From the NCBI GenBank assembly GCA_964429855.1, contig CAYSDM010000002.1, positions 62,001-126,000 on the forward strand: a stretch of 64,000 bases of DNA, in the 5' to 3' direction. Positions 52,599 to 61,825 of the stretch are shown here, piece after piece. Position 1 is the first letter of the stretch. Every line of letters starts with the position of its first letter. The translations under genes were made by a program, and so were the position numbers. The stretch comes from CALLMM01 sp964429855. GTDB lineage: Bacteria; Armatimonadota; Chthonomonadetes; Chthonomonadales; CAJBBX01. Below the pieces are notes generated by a model. That model did no database searches. It saw only the letters and a program-made list of their open reading frames with translations, and was not told the origin of the DNA.

Positions 52599-55190
52599 CT
52601 AGAACTTAAACTCCAGCGCTCCGCTCATACCGGTCTCGAATCCGAGCGCCACCTTGAAGGTGTTGCCCATGGTGCGCTGCACCAGGAACTCCTCTTTCTC
52701 TCGCAGCTTGCTGGGGAAGGAGTTGACAAATGCATCCGGCTTATGCCATCCCGTCCACTGACGGATGTGGTTCAGCACCTCCATGATCTCCGCCTCCGCC
52801 GCCACGGGGTCCATCGGCAGTTCGGGACTGAACGCCAGCGCATATGCCGCCTTCACCATGCGGTTAAGGTAGACCAGTTGCCGGAACTCATAGAGGTTGC
52901 GGTAGGACTGGCTGCCGTCGCTCAGCGGAACCCGGCGCATGGTGCGCGGAACCGACAGATAGGGAGACATGCCGGATACATGCGTAAAGACCAGGAACGG
53001 CATCTCCGGATTCAGCAGGTCGCCGACAATGCCGTCATTGAGGAAGTGGTCGGTCGGAAGGTTGGTCTCGCCCAGATAGCCGTACTTGGCAAGATTGATC
53101 CCGACGCCCGGCAGGTCCATGCGGACCATGCTGGGGTCTTTCTTCAGCTTCATCATCTTGCGGCGCAGGTAGTCCGGCACATCGTTTGCCATCAAGCGTC
53201 CCGCCGCAATGAAGCAGGCGCGCACGTTGAGTTCCGGCACGTCCACGCCGACCTCCAGCGTGCCGTCCGCCGTCTTGCCGGTGATCAGCTTTCCGTCCGG
53301 CGGCATAATCACAAAGTCCGGCAGACACAGGATCGCGCAGTCCGCAAAGTCCTTATCTACCACCTGCGGTATGGCATAGGCATCGGACAGATTCAGCATA
53401 TCGTCGCGCTTGGTGCGCCCGGCGCGAACCCGCTCCTCCGGCGAGAAGAGCACCTGGAAGCCGTAGTCCTGCCCCCACTCCATCATGCCCATCATCTCAT
53501 CAATGAAGGTGACCCGTCCGTAGGTCTCCTCATCATCTCCCGTCGGCTCGCCGATATCGAAGATGTCCGAATCGTCGAGGCGCACCGCCTTCTTCTGCTT
53601 CTTGGGACGCTTCTTCTTGAACTCCGCCACGTTCGGCACGATCACGAAGGAGATGGCATCGCGGAACTGGTTATTCGCCTGCGCATTGGCGATCTCGAAG
53701 AACTTCTTCAGCTCCTCCTGCCGGGTCAGGAACAGATCGGGCAGATCGGCGTTGGCGATGATGAGTTCCGGCATCATCTCTTCCGACAGGCGGACATCCG
53801 ACGGGAACTCATTGAACAGAAGGTAGATCCCCATGATCGTCTCGAACAGAGGCGTGACGGTCTTAAGGAAGTCCTCAATCGCGTTGCTGTAGACGCCCAG
53901 GAACATATCGTGGAAGTACTCGACATCCTTTATGTCCGGGCTGAGCAGCGCCAGTTCTTTGGGATTGTTAAGAACGGTCGCGACCATATTCCCCATCAGC
54001 GGGGCGATGGCTCCTCCATCAATTACCTTGTCCATGAACTTGGCAAGCACGATGGGGAATCGCTTCTCCTGCGGGATGGTCGCCAGGTCTTTGCCCGCCT
54101 GCTTGTGGGACTCTTCGCGGATTTTGTCCAGCGCGTTCTCGACCGTGCGAACCGCCAGCGCGGTCTCGGTGGTCTTCTCCGCTTTCGCCAGTTCGGTGCT
54201 GTCGCCGCCTTCCGCGCCGCCTTCCAGCGCCTTCGCCTCTGCCGATCCCGCTTCGAGAGCCGCCGGACCGGCGGCTCCGGCAAGCTGCGGAAGCTGCTGC
54301 GGTCTCGCTACCAGCGCGCGCTTGGTGCCGAACTCGATCTGATAGACGTTGGTATCTACCGGACCGCCTCCAGGCGAGAGCTTCTTCATCTCTTTGGCGG
54401 TCTGCTCCAGCCCATAGACGACGGTCGGAAGCACGCGAATCTGATCTTCCAGCGCGCCCTGAAACTCGGTAGCGGCTCCGTTATAGGCTTCCAGCGCGCG
54501 GCGATGGTCAGACGACCCCTTTTTGCGCTTGGCTTCCAGCGCCAGCTTCTCATACTTCACCTGAACGTCTTCCGCCAGTTTGCGCATCAGCGCGCGCTGT
54601 GCGCGCGGACGAAACGCAAACAGGGAAGCATCCACGTCCACGCGGAAGGTCGCAATGTCCTGGCGCACGCGCTTGCGGATCAACTCGGTCAGGCACTTGA
54701 TGTAGGGATGATCGGCGGTGATACTCACCTTCTTCCAACCCGGCCCTCCGGTCAGCGCGAACTCCAACTGCGGGGGAGGCGGCGGAACGGCTCCCTCGGT
54801 CGCCTCGACTTCGACGCCGCCCTCTGCAGTCTCTTCGCCCTCGGCTTCGCCGCCGGCATCGTAGGTGTCCTCATCGCCGGTCTCTTCGACCTGCGGCGGA
54901 CGAACCCGATAGTAGAATCCCGGCTGAAATTTGTCCAGAAACGCGCTGAATGAAGTTACGGTCAGCTTCTCCCTCACCTCATCCAGGAATGCTCCCTCCT
55001 GCGCATCCATTACTCTGGCGAGCATATCCGCCAGAGAAGGAGTCATCTCTTGATCCTCTTCCGGATCGTCCGGATTGAGGACGGAGTCAAGGTTGACCTT
55101 CGAGAAGAGGATTGCTCGATTGGTCTTGCCCAGCATCCGCTTATTGGCTTCAGTGAGCTTCTCCTTGATTGCTTCAGCGGCTTGGCCCAT
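52599..55190 (-). CDS. Large structural protein, candidate contractile sheath
   Basis: An 863-aa soluble protein with AAAAGGAG before its ATG. An N-terminal part (1-120) has no obvious family. An acidic, Pro-rich insert lies near 120-145 (EEETAEGGVEVEAT), and a helical, Ala/Glu-rich middle spans about 190-370. The C-terminal ~320 residues, from ADCAILCLPDFVIMPP to GMSGALEFKF, contain VRACFIAAGRLMAND and LYEFRQLVYLNRMVKAAYAL. Their order resembles the late part of sheath proteins (TssC/tail sheath), but the similarity is weak. First place in the cluster just before three Hcp genes is where sheath genes usually lie. I cannot exclude another structural role. Confidence 0.6.
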   Translation of the reverse strand: MGQAAEAIKEKLTEANKRMLGKTNRAILFSKVNLDSVLNPDDPEEDQEMTPSLADMLARVMDAQEGAFLDEVREKLTVTSFSAFLDKFQPGFYYRVRPPQVEETGDEDTYDAGGEAEGEETAEGGVEVEATEGAVPPPPPQLEFALTGGPGWKKVSITADHPYIKCLTELIRKRVRQDIATFRVDVDASLFAFRPRAQRALMRKLAEDVQVKYEKLALEAKRKKGSSDHRRALEAYNGAATEFQGALEDQIRVLPTVVYGLEQTAKEMKKLSPGGGPVDTNVYQIEFGTKRALVARPQQLPQLAGAAGPAALEAGSAEAKALEGGAEGGDSTELAKAEKTTETALAVRTVENALDKIREESHKQAGKDLATIPQEKRFPIVLAKFMDKVIDGGAIAPLMGNMVATVLNNPKELALLSPDIKDVEYFHDMFLGVYSNAIEDFLKTVTPLFETIMGIYLLFNEFPSDVRLSEEMMPELIIANADLPDLFLTRQEELKKFFEIANAQANNQFRDAISFVIVPNVAEFKKKRPKKQKKAVRLDDSDIFDIGEPTGDDEETYGRVTFIDEMMGMMEWGQDYGFQVLFSPEERVRAGRTKRDDMLNLSDAYAIPQVVDKDFADCAILCLPDFVIMPPDGKLITGKTADGTLEVGVDVPELNVRACFIAAGRLMANDVPDYLRRKMMKLKKDPSMVRMDLPGVGINLAKYGYLGETNLPTDHFLNDGIVGDLLNPEMPFLVFTHVSGMSPYLSVPRTMRRVPLSDGSQSYRNLYEFRQLVYLNRMVKAAYALAFSPELPMDPVAAEAEIMEVLNHIRQWTGWHKPDAFVNSFPSKLREKEEFLVQRTMGNTFKVALGFETGMSGALEFKF

Positions 55191-55265
55191 TCGTTTCTCC
55201 TTTTACAGTCTATACTGCAGACCAGTGACCCAGATAACGTGCGAATCGGTTCCGACATTCTCAGG

Positions 55266-55302
55266 CAGGCATCTGCCTGAGATTCAGGCAGGCATCTGCC
55301 TG
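55266..55302. promoter_or_regulatory. Tandem palindromic operator ahead of injection cluster
   Basis: Two identical palindromes CAGGCA-TC-TGCCTG (55266-55279 and 55289-55302) lie in direct 23-bp repeats of TCAGGCAGGCATCTGCCTG. A TTGACA on the minus strand overlaps the distal copy (55306-55301), but no good -10 follows. Two helical turns apart, they look like a dimer-binding operator controlling the sheath-Hcp-VgrG transcript. Confidence 0.6.
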
Positions 55303-55361
55303 TCAAGGACTACTTCCTGAAAGGATCGAGAACCGATGGTAGTGCCTTTTGCAAAGCCTGT

Positions 55362-56030
55362 TCAGCGCAGCCCCAGTATGAACCGGAGCAGGATAAAACC
55401 GATCAACAGACCGGCGACAGCGCCCACCACATATAGAATGCGGGGCAGCCACGAAGTGCGGGGACGAAGCGAAAGATTGGCGTGCGGGGGAAACTGATCC
55501 GGCCGATCCTCCCAGGCGGGCCAGAGTCCATAATCCGCCAGAGAGCGCGTTCGCTGGAGCCGCCGACCGCCGTTATCGCACATATCGAGGCAGCAGGGAC
55601 GCTCCTCGCGACTGGCGATCTTCTGAATGACCAGATCAATTTTGGCTTCCGCGTTGAGATAGGTGTATTCAATGCCTCCCTGGACCAGCGCCGCCGGTCC
55701 GATCCGGTACCAGTCTCGCCGCAGAACCAGGGAGATCTCCGGATTGCCGGTCGCTCCGCTGCTGGCGCGGGAGAGAGCATCCGCGATCGGCTGCGTGCGC
55801 CGCATCATCCTCTCTTCACACCAGAAGTGCCGGGAGGCCGGGAGATTCGCCAGAATGCTCCCCGCCTGAACGACCGCAGGATGATTGACGCACTCCTGAT
55901 ACAACTCTTCAAAGGTATGGTGCGTTCCGTGGTTACGAATCCAGAAGGAGCCGATTCGCGGCTCTTCCGGTATGCTGATCTTCACATCAACTGTCTGCAC
56001 ACCGCCGGCTTGCCGGTCCATAGACGTCAC
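55362..56030 (-). CDS. Tail-anchored protein of unknown function
   Basis: A 222-aa protein with a GTG start preceded by AAGGAG. Residues 20-190 are soluble, with several Cys/Trp (HFWCEERMM, RPCCLDMCDNGG). The last ~25 residues form one hydrophobic segment (PRILYVVGAVAGLLIGFILL), so it is probably anchored by its C-terminus with the bulk in the cytoplasm. It lies 72 nt after the sigma-like gene and just ahead of the palindromic operator of the injection cluster. I do not recognise the family. Confidence 0.7.
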   Translation of the reverse strand: MTSMDRQAGGVQTVDVKISIPEEPRIGSFWIRNHGTHHTFEELYQECVNHPAVVQAGSILANLPASRHFWCEERMMRRTQPIADALSRASSGATGNPEISLVLRRDWYRIGPAALVQGGIEYTYLNAEAKIDLVIQKIASREERPCCLDMCDNGGRRLQRTRSLADYGLWPAWEDRPDQFPPHANLSLRPRTSWLPRILYVVGAVAGLLIGFILLRFILGLR

Positions 56031-56102
56031 GCGCGGTCTCCTTCGTTAGCGAGTAGAATACGGCGGCTTGCGCGTATGGGAACGCGAGCCGCCGCCAGGG
56101 TT

Positions 56103-57266
56103 CTAGGAGACCCCGACCAGACCCGCCAACTCCCGACCGCGCTTGCGCGCCTGCGCCCTGACCGGGATCATCCCGGAATCGCACCCGGAGGAGTGACAAC
56201 CGGCGCATCCGACCGCGGATGTCCGGCATCCTGTCGCGATCTCCGTCGGGCGGGACTCCTCGATGAGCGCCATCAGACAGGGCAGATTCTCAATAAAAGC
56301 GCGCTTTTCCGGCTGCACCTTGTCCACATGCGCCAGAAGACCGGGTATGGCGCGGAACATCCGGTTCAGCAGGGTCTCGACGCGCGAATAGACCTGCCGG
56401 GGGCTTGCCGGTCTATCGGGTTGACCTCCCAGCACGTCCACAATCTCCACAGCCGAACGCCCTTCGTAGATGTAGAGCCGAAGAAGCTCGCGATCTGTCG
56501 GCCGTTGGGTGTCCAGCCACTTCTGCACCGCAACCTGCGCCTGTTCCAGCCACCAGCGCTGTTCCACCGTCAGCCCCTCGGCAGCCGGTTCGCGTTCCTC
56601 CACCTCGTCGCCATTATCGGAGACGAAGGCGCTGACGACCGGGTAGGTCATCAATCGTTGCCGCTGGAGCATCTCGATATAGGCGTCCCAGTCGCTCTCC
56701 GCCAGAAGCGTGTGCAGCGCCTCCACGCGCTCGCGGGTGACCGCCATCGTCACGCGCAGAGCCACGGAGATATCTTCCAGACTCTTTCCGCGACAGACCA
56801 TCCGGTACAACTCGCGCTCTTCCGGGGCGGCATTCCGCAGGCACTCCGGAATGCGCGGACGCGGAACCCGAATATGCAGGTGCGCTTCGCCCGAACACAT
56901 ATGTCCGGTACGCGCAAAATCTATCCGGCGATGCGTATCCCCGGCTAGATCACGCAGGGAGCGGATACACCACTCCGTCAAACTGGTCTCGCCGTTGTAA
57001 CGGCGCAGGATTGCGGGCAGATGCTTTCTGGCTATGTGCAGGTAGCACGCAATCACGCAGTCGCAGTCGTCGGCAAGCAGACGCCGACGGATAGAGCCTT
57101 TCTGGCGCAAAATGCCGCAGGTGCCGCGCGCGCAGGAAGGAGCGCACCAGGATACGCCTACCCAGAGGATCGTGTCGGTGACGCGATCCAGAAGCATCTC
57201 CCACAGGGCTTGGTTTCCGGACTCGATATCGAGGGCGCAAGATTTGTCATCGGTGAATTTTATCAT
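56103..57266 (-). CDS. Divergent sigma-70-like regulator with Cys-rich segments
   Basis: A 387-aa protein. About 70-120 (IACYLHIARKHLPAILRRYNGETSLTEW) resembles sigma region 2. About 235-310 (DRELLRLYIYEGRSAVEIVDVLG, then PRQVYSRVETLLNRMF) resembles region 4, and a region-4-like EERELYRMVCRGKSLEDISVALRV also occurs near 150. Cys clusters occur at the N-terminus (CAPSCARGTC, DDCDC) and C-terminus (TGCRTSAVGCAGCHSSGC), suggesting metal binding or redox sensing. Paired CRP-type sites lie upstream. It may control the caspase and injection genes on both sides (inference). No strong ribosome site precedes the ATG. Confidence 0.65.
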   Translation of the reverse strand: MIKFTDDKSCALDIESGNQALWEMLLDRVTDTILWVGVSWCAPSCARGTCGILRQKGSIRRRLLADDCDCVIACYLHIARKHLPAILRRYNGETSLTEWCIRSLRDLAGDTHRRIDFARTGHMCSGEAHLHIRVPRPRIPECLRNAAPEERELYRMVCRGKSLEDISVALRVTMAVTRERVEALHTLLAESDWDAYIEMLQRQRLMTYPVVSAFVSDNGDEVEEREPAAEGLTVEQRWWLEQAQVAVQKWLDTQRPTDRELLRLYIYEGRSAVEIVDVLGGQPDRPASPRQVYSRVETLLNRMFRAIPGLLAHVDKVQPEKRAFIENLPCLMALIEESRPTEIATGCRTSAVGCAGCHSSGCDSGMIPVRAQARKRGRELAGLVGVS

Positions 57267-57542
57267 GGGTGGGTACTATTGGCAACATACGGGGTATCTG
57301 TTCATTCGGCCCCGTTTATACATTCAATAGACCCACATATTGTAACAGTTGTTCGCCTGCGCGCTGTGAACTGCACTACAGTCGCGTTGTGACATTTGTC
57401 ACAACGCCTTGATTTTCCTCCCATATACACCGGGGAAACGGCTTGACCGCGCTCCGATACCGCTCCGCAACATACCATTATACGACCAATGGGCGGCGTT
57501 TTCCTTCTTTTGCCGTGAAATGATCCCTCGCCCCAGATGTCC
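57267..57542. other. Intergenic control region
   Basis: This 276-bp AT-richer gap separates the sigma-like gene from the caspase gene, both on the minus strand. It holds a perfect CRP-type palindrome and a likely promoter. No small gene or strong terminator was seen. Confidence 0.6.
57339..57407 (-). promoter_or_regulatory. CRP-dependent promoter of the sigma-like gene
   Basis: A perfect palindrome GCGTTGTGACA-TT-TGTCACAACGC (57384-57407) contains TGTGA-CATTTG-TCACA. A weaker copy TGTGA-ACTGCA-CTACA lies at 57365-57380, 23 bp away. A -10 box TACAAT (57344-57339) puts the start near 57332, so the centres lie at about -41 and -64. No good -35 is present, as expected for an activator-dependent promoter. 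Confidence 0.7.
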
Positions 57543-60500
57543 TCAGTTCCTCGGTTGGTAGACCAGGTTCAGGTTGGCGGGATCGCCAGCGACCTGTTTG
57601 AGTTCCTGCGCCTGATAGGGCTTGTCCGGCAGGTTCGCCTGCTTCTCTTTCGCTCTGTTTACCAACTGCTGAAGGCGCGCGCTGGCATCGGCGATGACGT
57701 TGCCCAGAGTCAGTGGACGCTGTCCTTTCCTCAGTTCATCAATACTGGTCAGCAGCGAGTAGGTGAAGAAACCGTGATTGATCCCCAGCGAATACTCCTT
57801 GTTGGCGACATCACTCAAATCCTCGTTCGACTGCTGACCCGGCAAACAGGAAGCCACCTGCTGAAAGACCGTCTTGTCCACTGCCGTTGAGAGTTCGGCT
57901 CTCCCGAAACCCGCCTCCACACTCCGACAGGCGTCGAACAGACCGATCACCACCGGCAGCGAGTCTTTCCCGCCTCCCTCGCCTTCCCGCATCCGAACAC
58001 CCGCCATCGTCAGCAGAGTCTCCTGAGTCCAGTAGATAGCCTGTATCTCTCCGCCGTCCGACGCGATGAACCAGTCCTGAGCGACACGACCTTCCTTCCC
58101 TTTCCCATTCTTGCCATGTCCGGCGAAGAAGAGGATGGCATGACGCGCCTTGCGCTGCTTGATCAGCTTCTGGAAACGACTGAACGCCTGCTCCAGCGTG
58201 GGATTGTCTGCAGACCTCCCTCCCAACGCCTGCTCCTCCAGTGTCTCCGACAGAGCATTCGTCACCAGCTTCGGTGAAACGGAGGTGATGCGTCCCTGCT
58301 CATCCGATTCCGCTTTGTACTCGCTGGAAAGGAAGAGGATGTTCTTGGGATCGTAGCCCAGATCGAGCAGCTTCTGACGAAACGCCCGCGCATCGTCCGC
58401 AGGATGTCGCAGAAGCTTCTGACCCGACTCCAGCGAATAGTAGTCTATCCCGACCACGAACGCCACCCCCAGACCCACCACCCGGAAGGAGTACTCCCCG
58501 GAGGATGGACGGCAGTCCTCCCGCCGTTCGGTATCCCACACCTGCGCCACCACTCGATAGGCTCCTGGACGCAGCGCGCCTTTCGGAATGGTCAGCTTCC
58601 CTTCCGCGCTGCTGAGGGTCTGAACCTGTTCCGCAAGAACCTCTTTGCCGCTCTTATCCAGCACCTTCCAGGCGATACCCCGCGCTTTGGGAGCGTTGAA
58701 CGAGAGCGATATCTCCGATCCGTTCGTACCCGTCGCATCGTCAATGACGGCCGATGTCTCCACCGACGGCGGATTGAAACGCGCCTCCGAGTCTTTGACA
58801 AGGGTCTGTACATTGACCGTCTTCTCAATCCGCAGCGGCATTCCCGGAATGTCGGAGACCTCCGCCACCAGCTTCAGAGCCTGTCCCGGCATCGGCTTGC
58901 GCTCCAGGTTGAACCGCACGCCGCGACGATTGCCCGTTAACTCCTCCGCTCCGACGCTCATCTCCGCGCTGTCCACCACGCGAACCTTCTCGCCCCAGGT
59001 GTAGACGACAATCTCGGCATTAACCAGCGCGCCCGTAGTCGGATCGCGAAACAGGGTGTCCTGCTGCTGCTGTTTGTTGTAGAAGATCTGTATCTCCGGC
59101 TGAAGCGCATCTACCAGCGCGCTCATCAGGCGATCCAGATCGGCGGTATCCGCCTGTTGTCCGGTCATCTCCGCCAACCGCTGCTTATCTTCGCGCGCCC
59201 GTTGAATACTCTCGTAGGTTCGCTGAACGGTCTCCTTCTGGCGATTCATGCTGCGAACCTGCGCCAGATTCGCGCCGGCTGCCTGAAGGCTTTCATCCGC
59301 CAGTTGCCGCATCCGGCGCGCCGCATAGGGCTGAAGCCACATCGAATCGCCGCTTAGCTTTACCGCGCGCGGGTTCTCCAGCGCAGCAAAGTCCGACTGA
59401 AGCCGATCAGGAAGCTGCCCGGCGGCGGAGAAGGTTCCGGCGTCGCTCAGGTTCACCGTCGCGCTGGCGGGGCGCAGGGGGGTGTTATTCTCCGAGACAG
59501 CCACCTCCACCTGCAAGCTCTCTATATTGGGCGCGGCGACCAGCAGCAGTTGGATTCGCGCGGTGTCTCCCGACTGGCTGACCAGACGGCTGAGCGCTCC
59601 GGCGGGAACGGGAATCGCCTGTGAATCGCGCAGAGTGATCCCGCTGATGACACGTTTGATCGTCGCGGTAGAGGTCAATCCCGTCACCTCAAACTGCACC
59701 CAGGCAAGGCGCGTTTGCGGCGAGAAAGCCGTCTTCACCCCACGAATTCGCACGGCGACATTCTTTCCGGCATTCACGATACGCTGCGTGAGGTCTGCCT
59801 CTCTGCCGACGGCGCGAGCCAGTGCGCGAGTCGCCTCCAGCCGCTCGACATCCTCTTTCGGATCGTTGGGAACCGTCTCAAACCGCAGCACATACTCGAA
59901 CATCTCCCGCAGCGTCTTTTCTGCCTCCTCCCGCCGCGACGGGTCGCCGTCCTGCGCCTGAATATACGGTTCGATTGCCTGACGGATGTTTCCCTGCGCC
60001 AGAGTCTCCAGTCCGATAATGCCGCCGACCTGTCCCCGCAGTTTCGGATCGTCCGCCGAAATAGTCTCCGGTCTTTCCGGCAGGCGCACGGTGACGGAAC
60101 CGGAATCGCGTCCCTGACTGTTACGCGCCGTGACCGTTACGGCGCTGCGTCCGTTGGCGAGGATCGGCACGAGATACACATTTCGGTCGCGCTGACCTGC
60201 CGCGCGAATGATCTCCGGCTTGACCGGGTAACGGATGCCGTCCACCAGCATCTGCTGGATTGCGGCATAGTCCGCTACTTCCACGCGTACCACCGACACC
60301 TGATCGTTCAGCTTCAGGATCGCGCCTGTGACGATGGGACGGGTTTCCGAGCGGACGGTCAACACCTTTTCGCCCACATCACGATCCCGACGGCGCACGC
60401 TGATACGAATCGGGGTCTCGCGGTTGGGGTCTACCAGAAACTTCGGAACGGTGAAGAGCGCATCTCCGGCTTCCTGCGCCTCCTGCCGGAAAATGGGATC

Positions 60501-61697
60501 GCCCGCCGCGCCCGGCTGCTGGACGATCACAACGTCCTCTTTCCGCAGGCGGCGCACGCGAAACTGGAGACCCTCCACCTCGCGATCGGCAATCATGGGA
60601 GGATCATCGCCCTCGACAATCGCCGCCGCCAGGTTCTCAAACCGGAAGGTCTTCTCCGGATACTTGATCTCGAACTTTCCGTCCACCGGGTCTTCGCCCA
60701 GCATCACAAGCTCGACATCGCGCTCCTCCCCCTGATTGAGAGTAAAGGAGAAGTTGAACGCGCCGGTCACCTCATCCTGTTGCGCCAGCACCTCCTTTGA
60801 TTTCACATCGCGCGCCGCCACCGTGACCGGAATCAGCCCCTCAATCGCTCCCGTCACCCGCTTTTCCGAGACATCCGCTTTCCACAGGTCCGGCTCCTGA
60901 ATCGGCTTGAATCGCGGCGGCGTTCGGAAGAGCTTGATCTGCTCCTCGGTCTCCAGACGGATGCGCGCAATCTCTCGCCCTCGCAGAACCTCGATGGCTT
61001 TCAGATCAACAAACTGCCTCGCCTCCTCGTTCTGAGATCGCTCATTGTCCTGCTGGCGTATCCGCGCCCATTCCAGAAGCAGGTCTCGCGCCGATTGACT
61101 GTCCACCACATCGCGATTCTGTCGCAGGAGCAGTCCGCTGGCAATCACCATACGGCGTATGAGAGGGGTTTCGTAGATGCGGCTGAGAATGGCGCGGCGG
61201 CTGCGTCCGCTGCCGGTCTGCGCGGTGAGCGCGCCGGAGACCGCCAGCGCGTCGAAGGTTTTACGATAGTAGAGTATCTGACGGTCGCGACTGGTGGTCA
61301 GCCGCGCCGCCACCCAGTAGCAGTATCCCACCGCCAGACGCGGGTAGTAGGTGAAGATGATCGGGTTGCTGCCAGGATCGCCGGGGGGACGAATGACGCC
61401 TTCCCAGTTCTCCGCCTGAAATTTCAGATTAGCTTCAATCGCCTGCGCGATCTTCACAAACCGATCCGCCTTATCTTCCCCATCGGGAAGCTGCCGGGCT
61501 GCCTCCATGCGGCGCAAAAAGGAGTTCCACTCATCCGCCGCAGGACGCCCGATCAGTTTCTGATCGCCTCCCTGCGCCTGCGCCGTAATGCAAGATGTCA
61601 GCAGAAGAAAAGAGAAAACTGCCGGGAAGAGCCACGCGCCCCAGCGGCTCGTCCGCTTGCGCCAACGGCGCGTCAACCGGGATACTTTACGGATCAT
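57543..61697 (-). CDS. Large secreted protein with C-terminal caspase (C14) domain
   Basis: A 1384-aa protein; the start at 61697 follows GAGGT and gives an export signal with a possible lipobox (LLTSC). The long N-terminal part has helical repeats followed by several beta-rich, Ig-like or CARDB-like segments (SVVRVEVADYAAIQ, TARNSQGRDSGSVTVRL). The last ~310 residues are the caspase domain: VGIDYYSLESGQKLLRHPADDA, then FFAGHGKNG with the catalytic His (about 1194) and IGLFDACRS with the Cys (about 1257). Both catalytic residues are present. It lies 277 nt ahead of the sigma-like gene and follows the outer-membrane protein gene. It is probably a periplasmic or surface protease; the target is unknown. 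Confidence 0.85.
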   Translation of the reverse strand: MIRKVSRLTRRWRKRTSRWGAWLFPAVFSFLLLTSCITAQAQGGDQKLIGRPAADEWNSFLRRMEAARQLPDGEDKADRFVKIAQAIEANLKFQAENWEGVIRPPGDPGSNPIIFTYYPRLAVGYCYWVAARLTTSRDRQILYYRKTFDALAVSGALTAQTGSGRSRRAILSRIYETPLIRRMVIASGLLLRQNRDVVDSQSARDLLLEWARIRQQDNERSQNEEARQFVDLKAIEVLRGREIARIRLETEEQIKLFRTPPRFKPIQEPDLWKADVSEKRVTGAIEGLIPVTVAARDVKSKEVLAQQDEVTGAFNFSFTLNQGEERDVELVMLGEDPVDGKFEIKYPEKTFRFENLAAAIVEGDDPPMIADREVEGLQFRVRRLRKEDVVIVQQPGAAGDPIFRQEAQEAGDALFTVPKFLVDPNRETPIRISVRRRDRDVGEKVLTVRSETRPIVTGAILKLNDQVSVVRVEVADYAAIQQMLVDGIRYPVKPEIIRAAGQRDRNVYLVPILANGRSAVTVTARNSQGRDSGSVTVRLPERPETISADDPKLRGQVGGIIGLETLAQGNIRQAIEPYIQAQDGDPSRREEAEKTLREMFEYVLRFETVPNDPKEDVERLEATRALARAVGREADLTQRIVNAGKNVAVRIRGVKTAFSPQTRLAWVQFEVTGLTSTATIKRVISGITLRDSQAIPVPAGALSRLVSQSGDTARIQLLLVAAPNIESLQVEVAVSENNTPLRPASATVNLSDAGTFSAAGQLPDRLQSDFAALENPRAVKLSGDSMWLQPYAARRMRQLADESLQAAGANLAQVRSMNRQKETVQRTYESIQRAREDKQRLAEMTGQQADTADLDRLMSALVDALQPEIQIFYNKQQQQDTLFRDPTTGALVNAEIVVYTWGEKVRVVDSAEMSVGAEELTGNRRGVRFNLERKPMPGQALKLVAEVSDIPGMPLRIEKTVNVQTLVKDSEARFNPPSVETSAVIDDATGTNGSEISLSFNAPKARGIAWKVLDKSGKEVLAEQVQTLSSAEGKLTIPKGALRPGAYRVVAQVWDTERREDCRPSSGEYSFRVVGLGVAFVVGIDYYSLESGQKLLRHPADDARAFRQKLLDLGYDPKNILFLSSEYKAESDEQGRITSVSPKLVTNALSETLEEQALGGRSADNPTLEQAFSRFQKLIKQRKARHAILFFAGHGKNGKGKEGRVAQDWFIASDGGEIQAIYWTQETLLTMAGVRMREGEGGGKDSLPVVIGLFDACRSVEAGFGRAELSTAVDKTVFQQVASCLPGQQSNEDLSDVANKEYSLGINHGFFTYSLLTSIDELRKGQRPLTLGNVIADASARLQQLVNRAKEKQANLPDKPYQAQELKQVAGDPANLNLVYQPRN

Positions 61698-61747
61698 TGC
61701 GCCACACCTCGTTTTGACGGATCGCTTACGCAATCGTAAAGCGGTAC

Positions 61748-61774
61748 AACCCCCTCTCGAAGCGAGAGGGGGTT
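61748..61774 (-). terminator. Hairpin between outer-membrane and caspase genes
   Basis: A perfect 12-bp stem (AACCCCCTCTCG / CGAGAGGGGGTT, 3-nt loop) follows the outer-membrane-protein gene on the minus strand. There is no T tail (TTGTACCG). It could end or weaken transcription into the caspase gene. A lone TATAAT lies just upstream (61800-61795 on the minus strand). Confidence 0.5.
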
Positions 61775-61825
61775 GAGGTTATCGTCTACAAGCATTATAC
61801 GACAGAATCAACGGGAATTCCGGGA

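Noticed and set aside
52596..54953. 785-codon plus-strand open frame
   Set aside because: Antisense to the sheath-like gene, which has a good ribosome site and a balanced composition.
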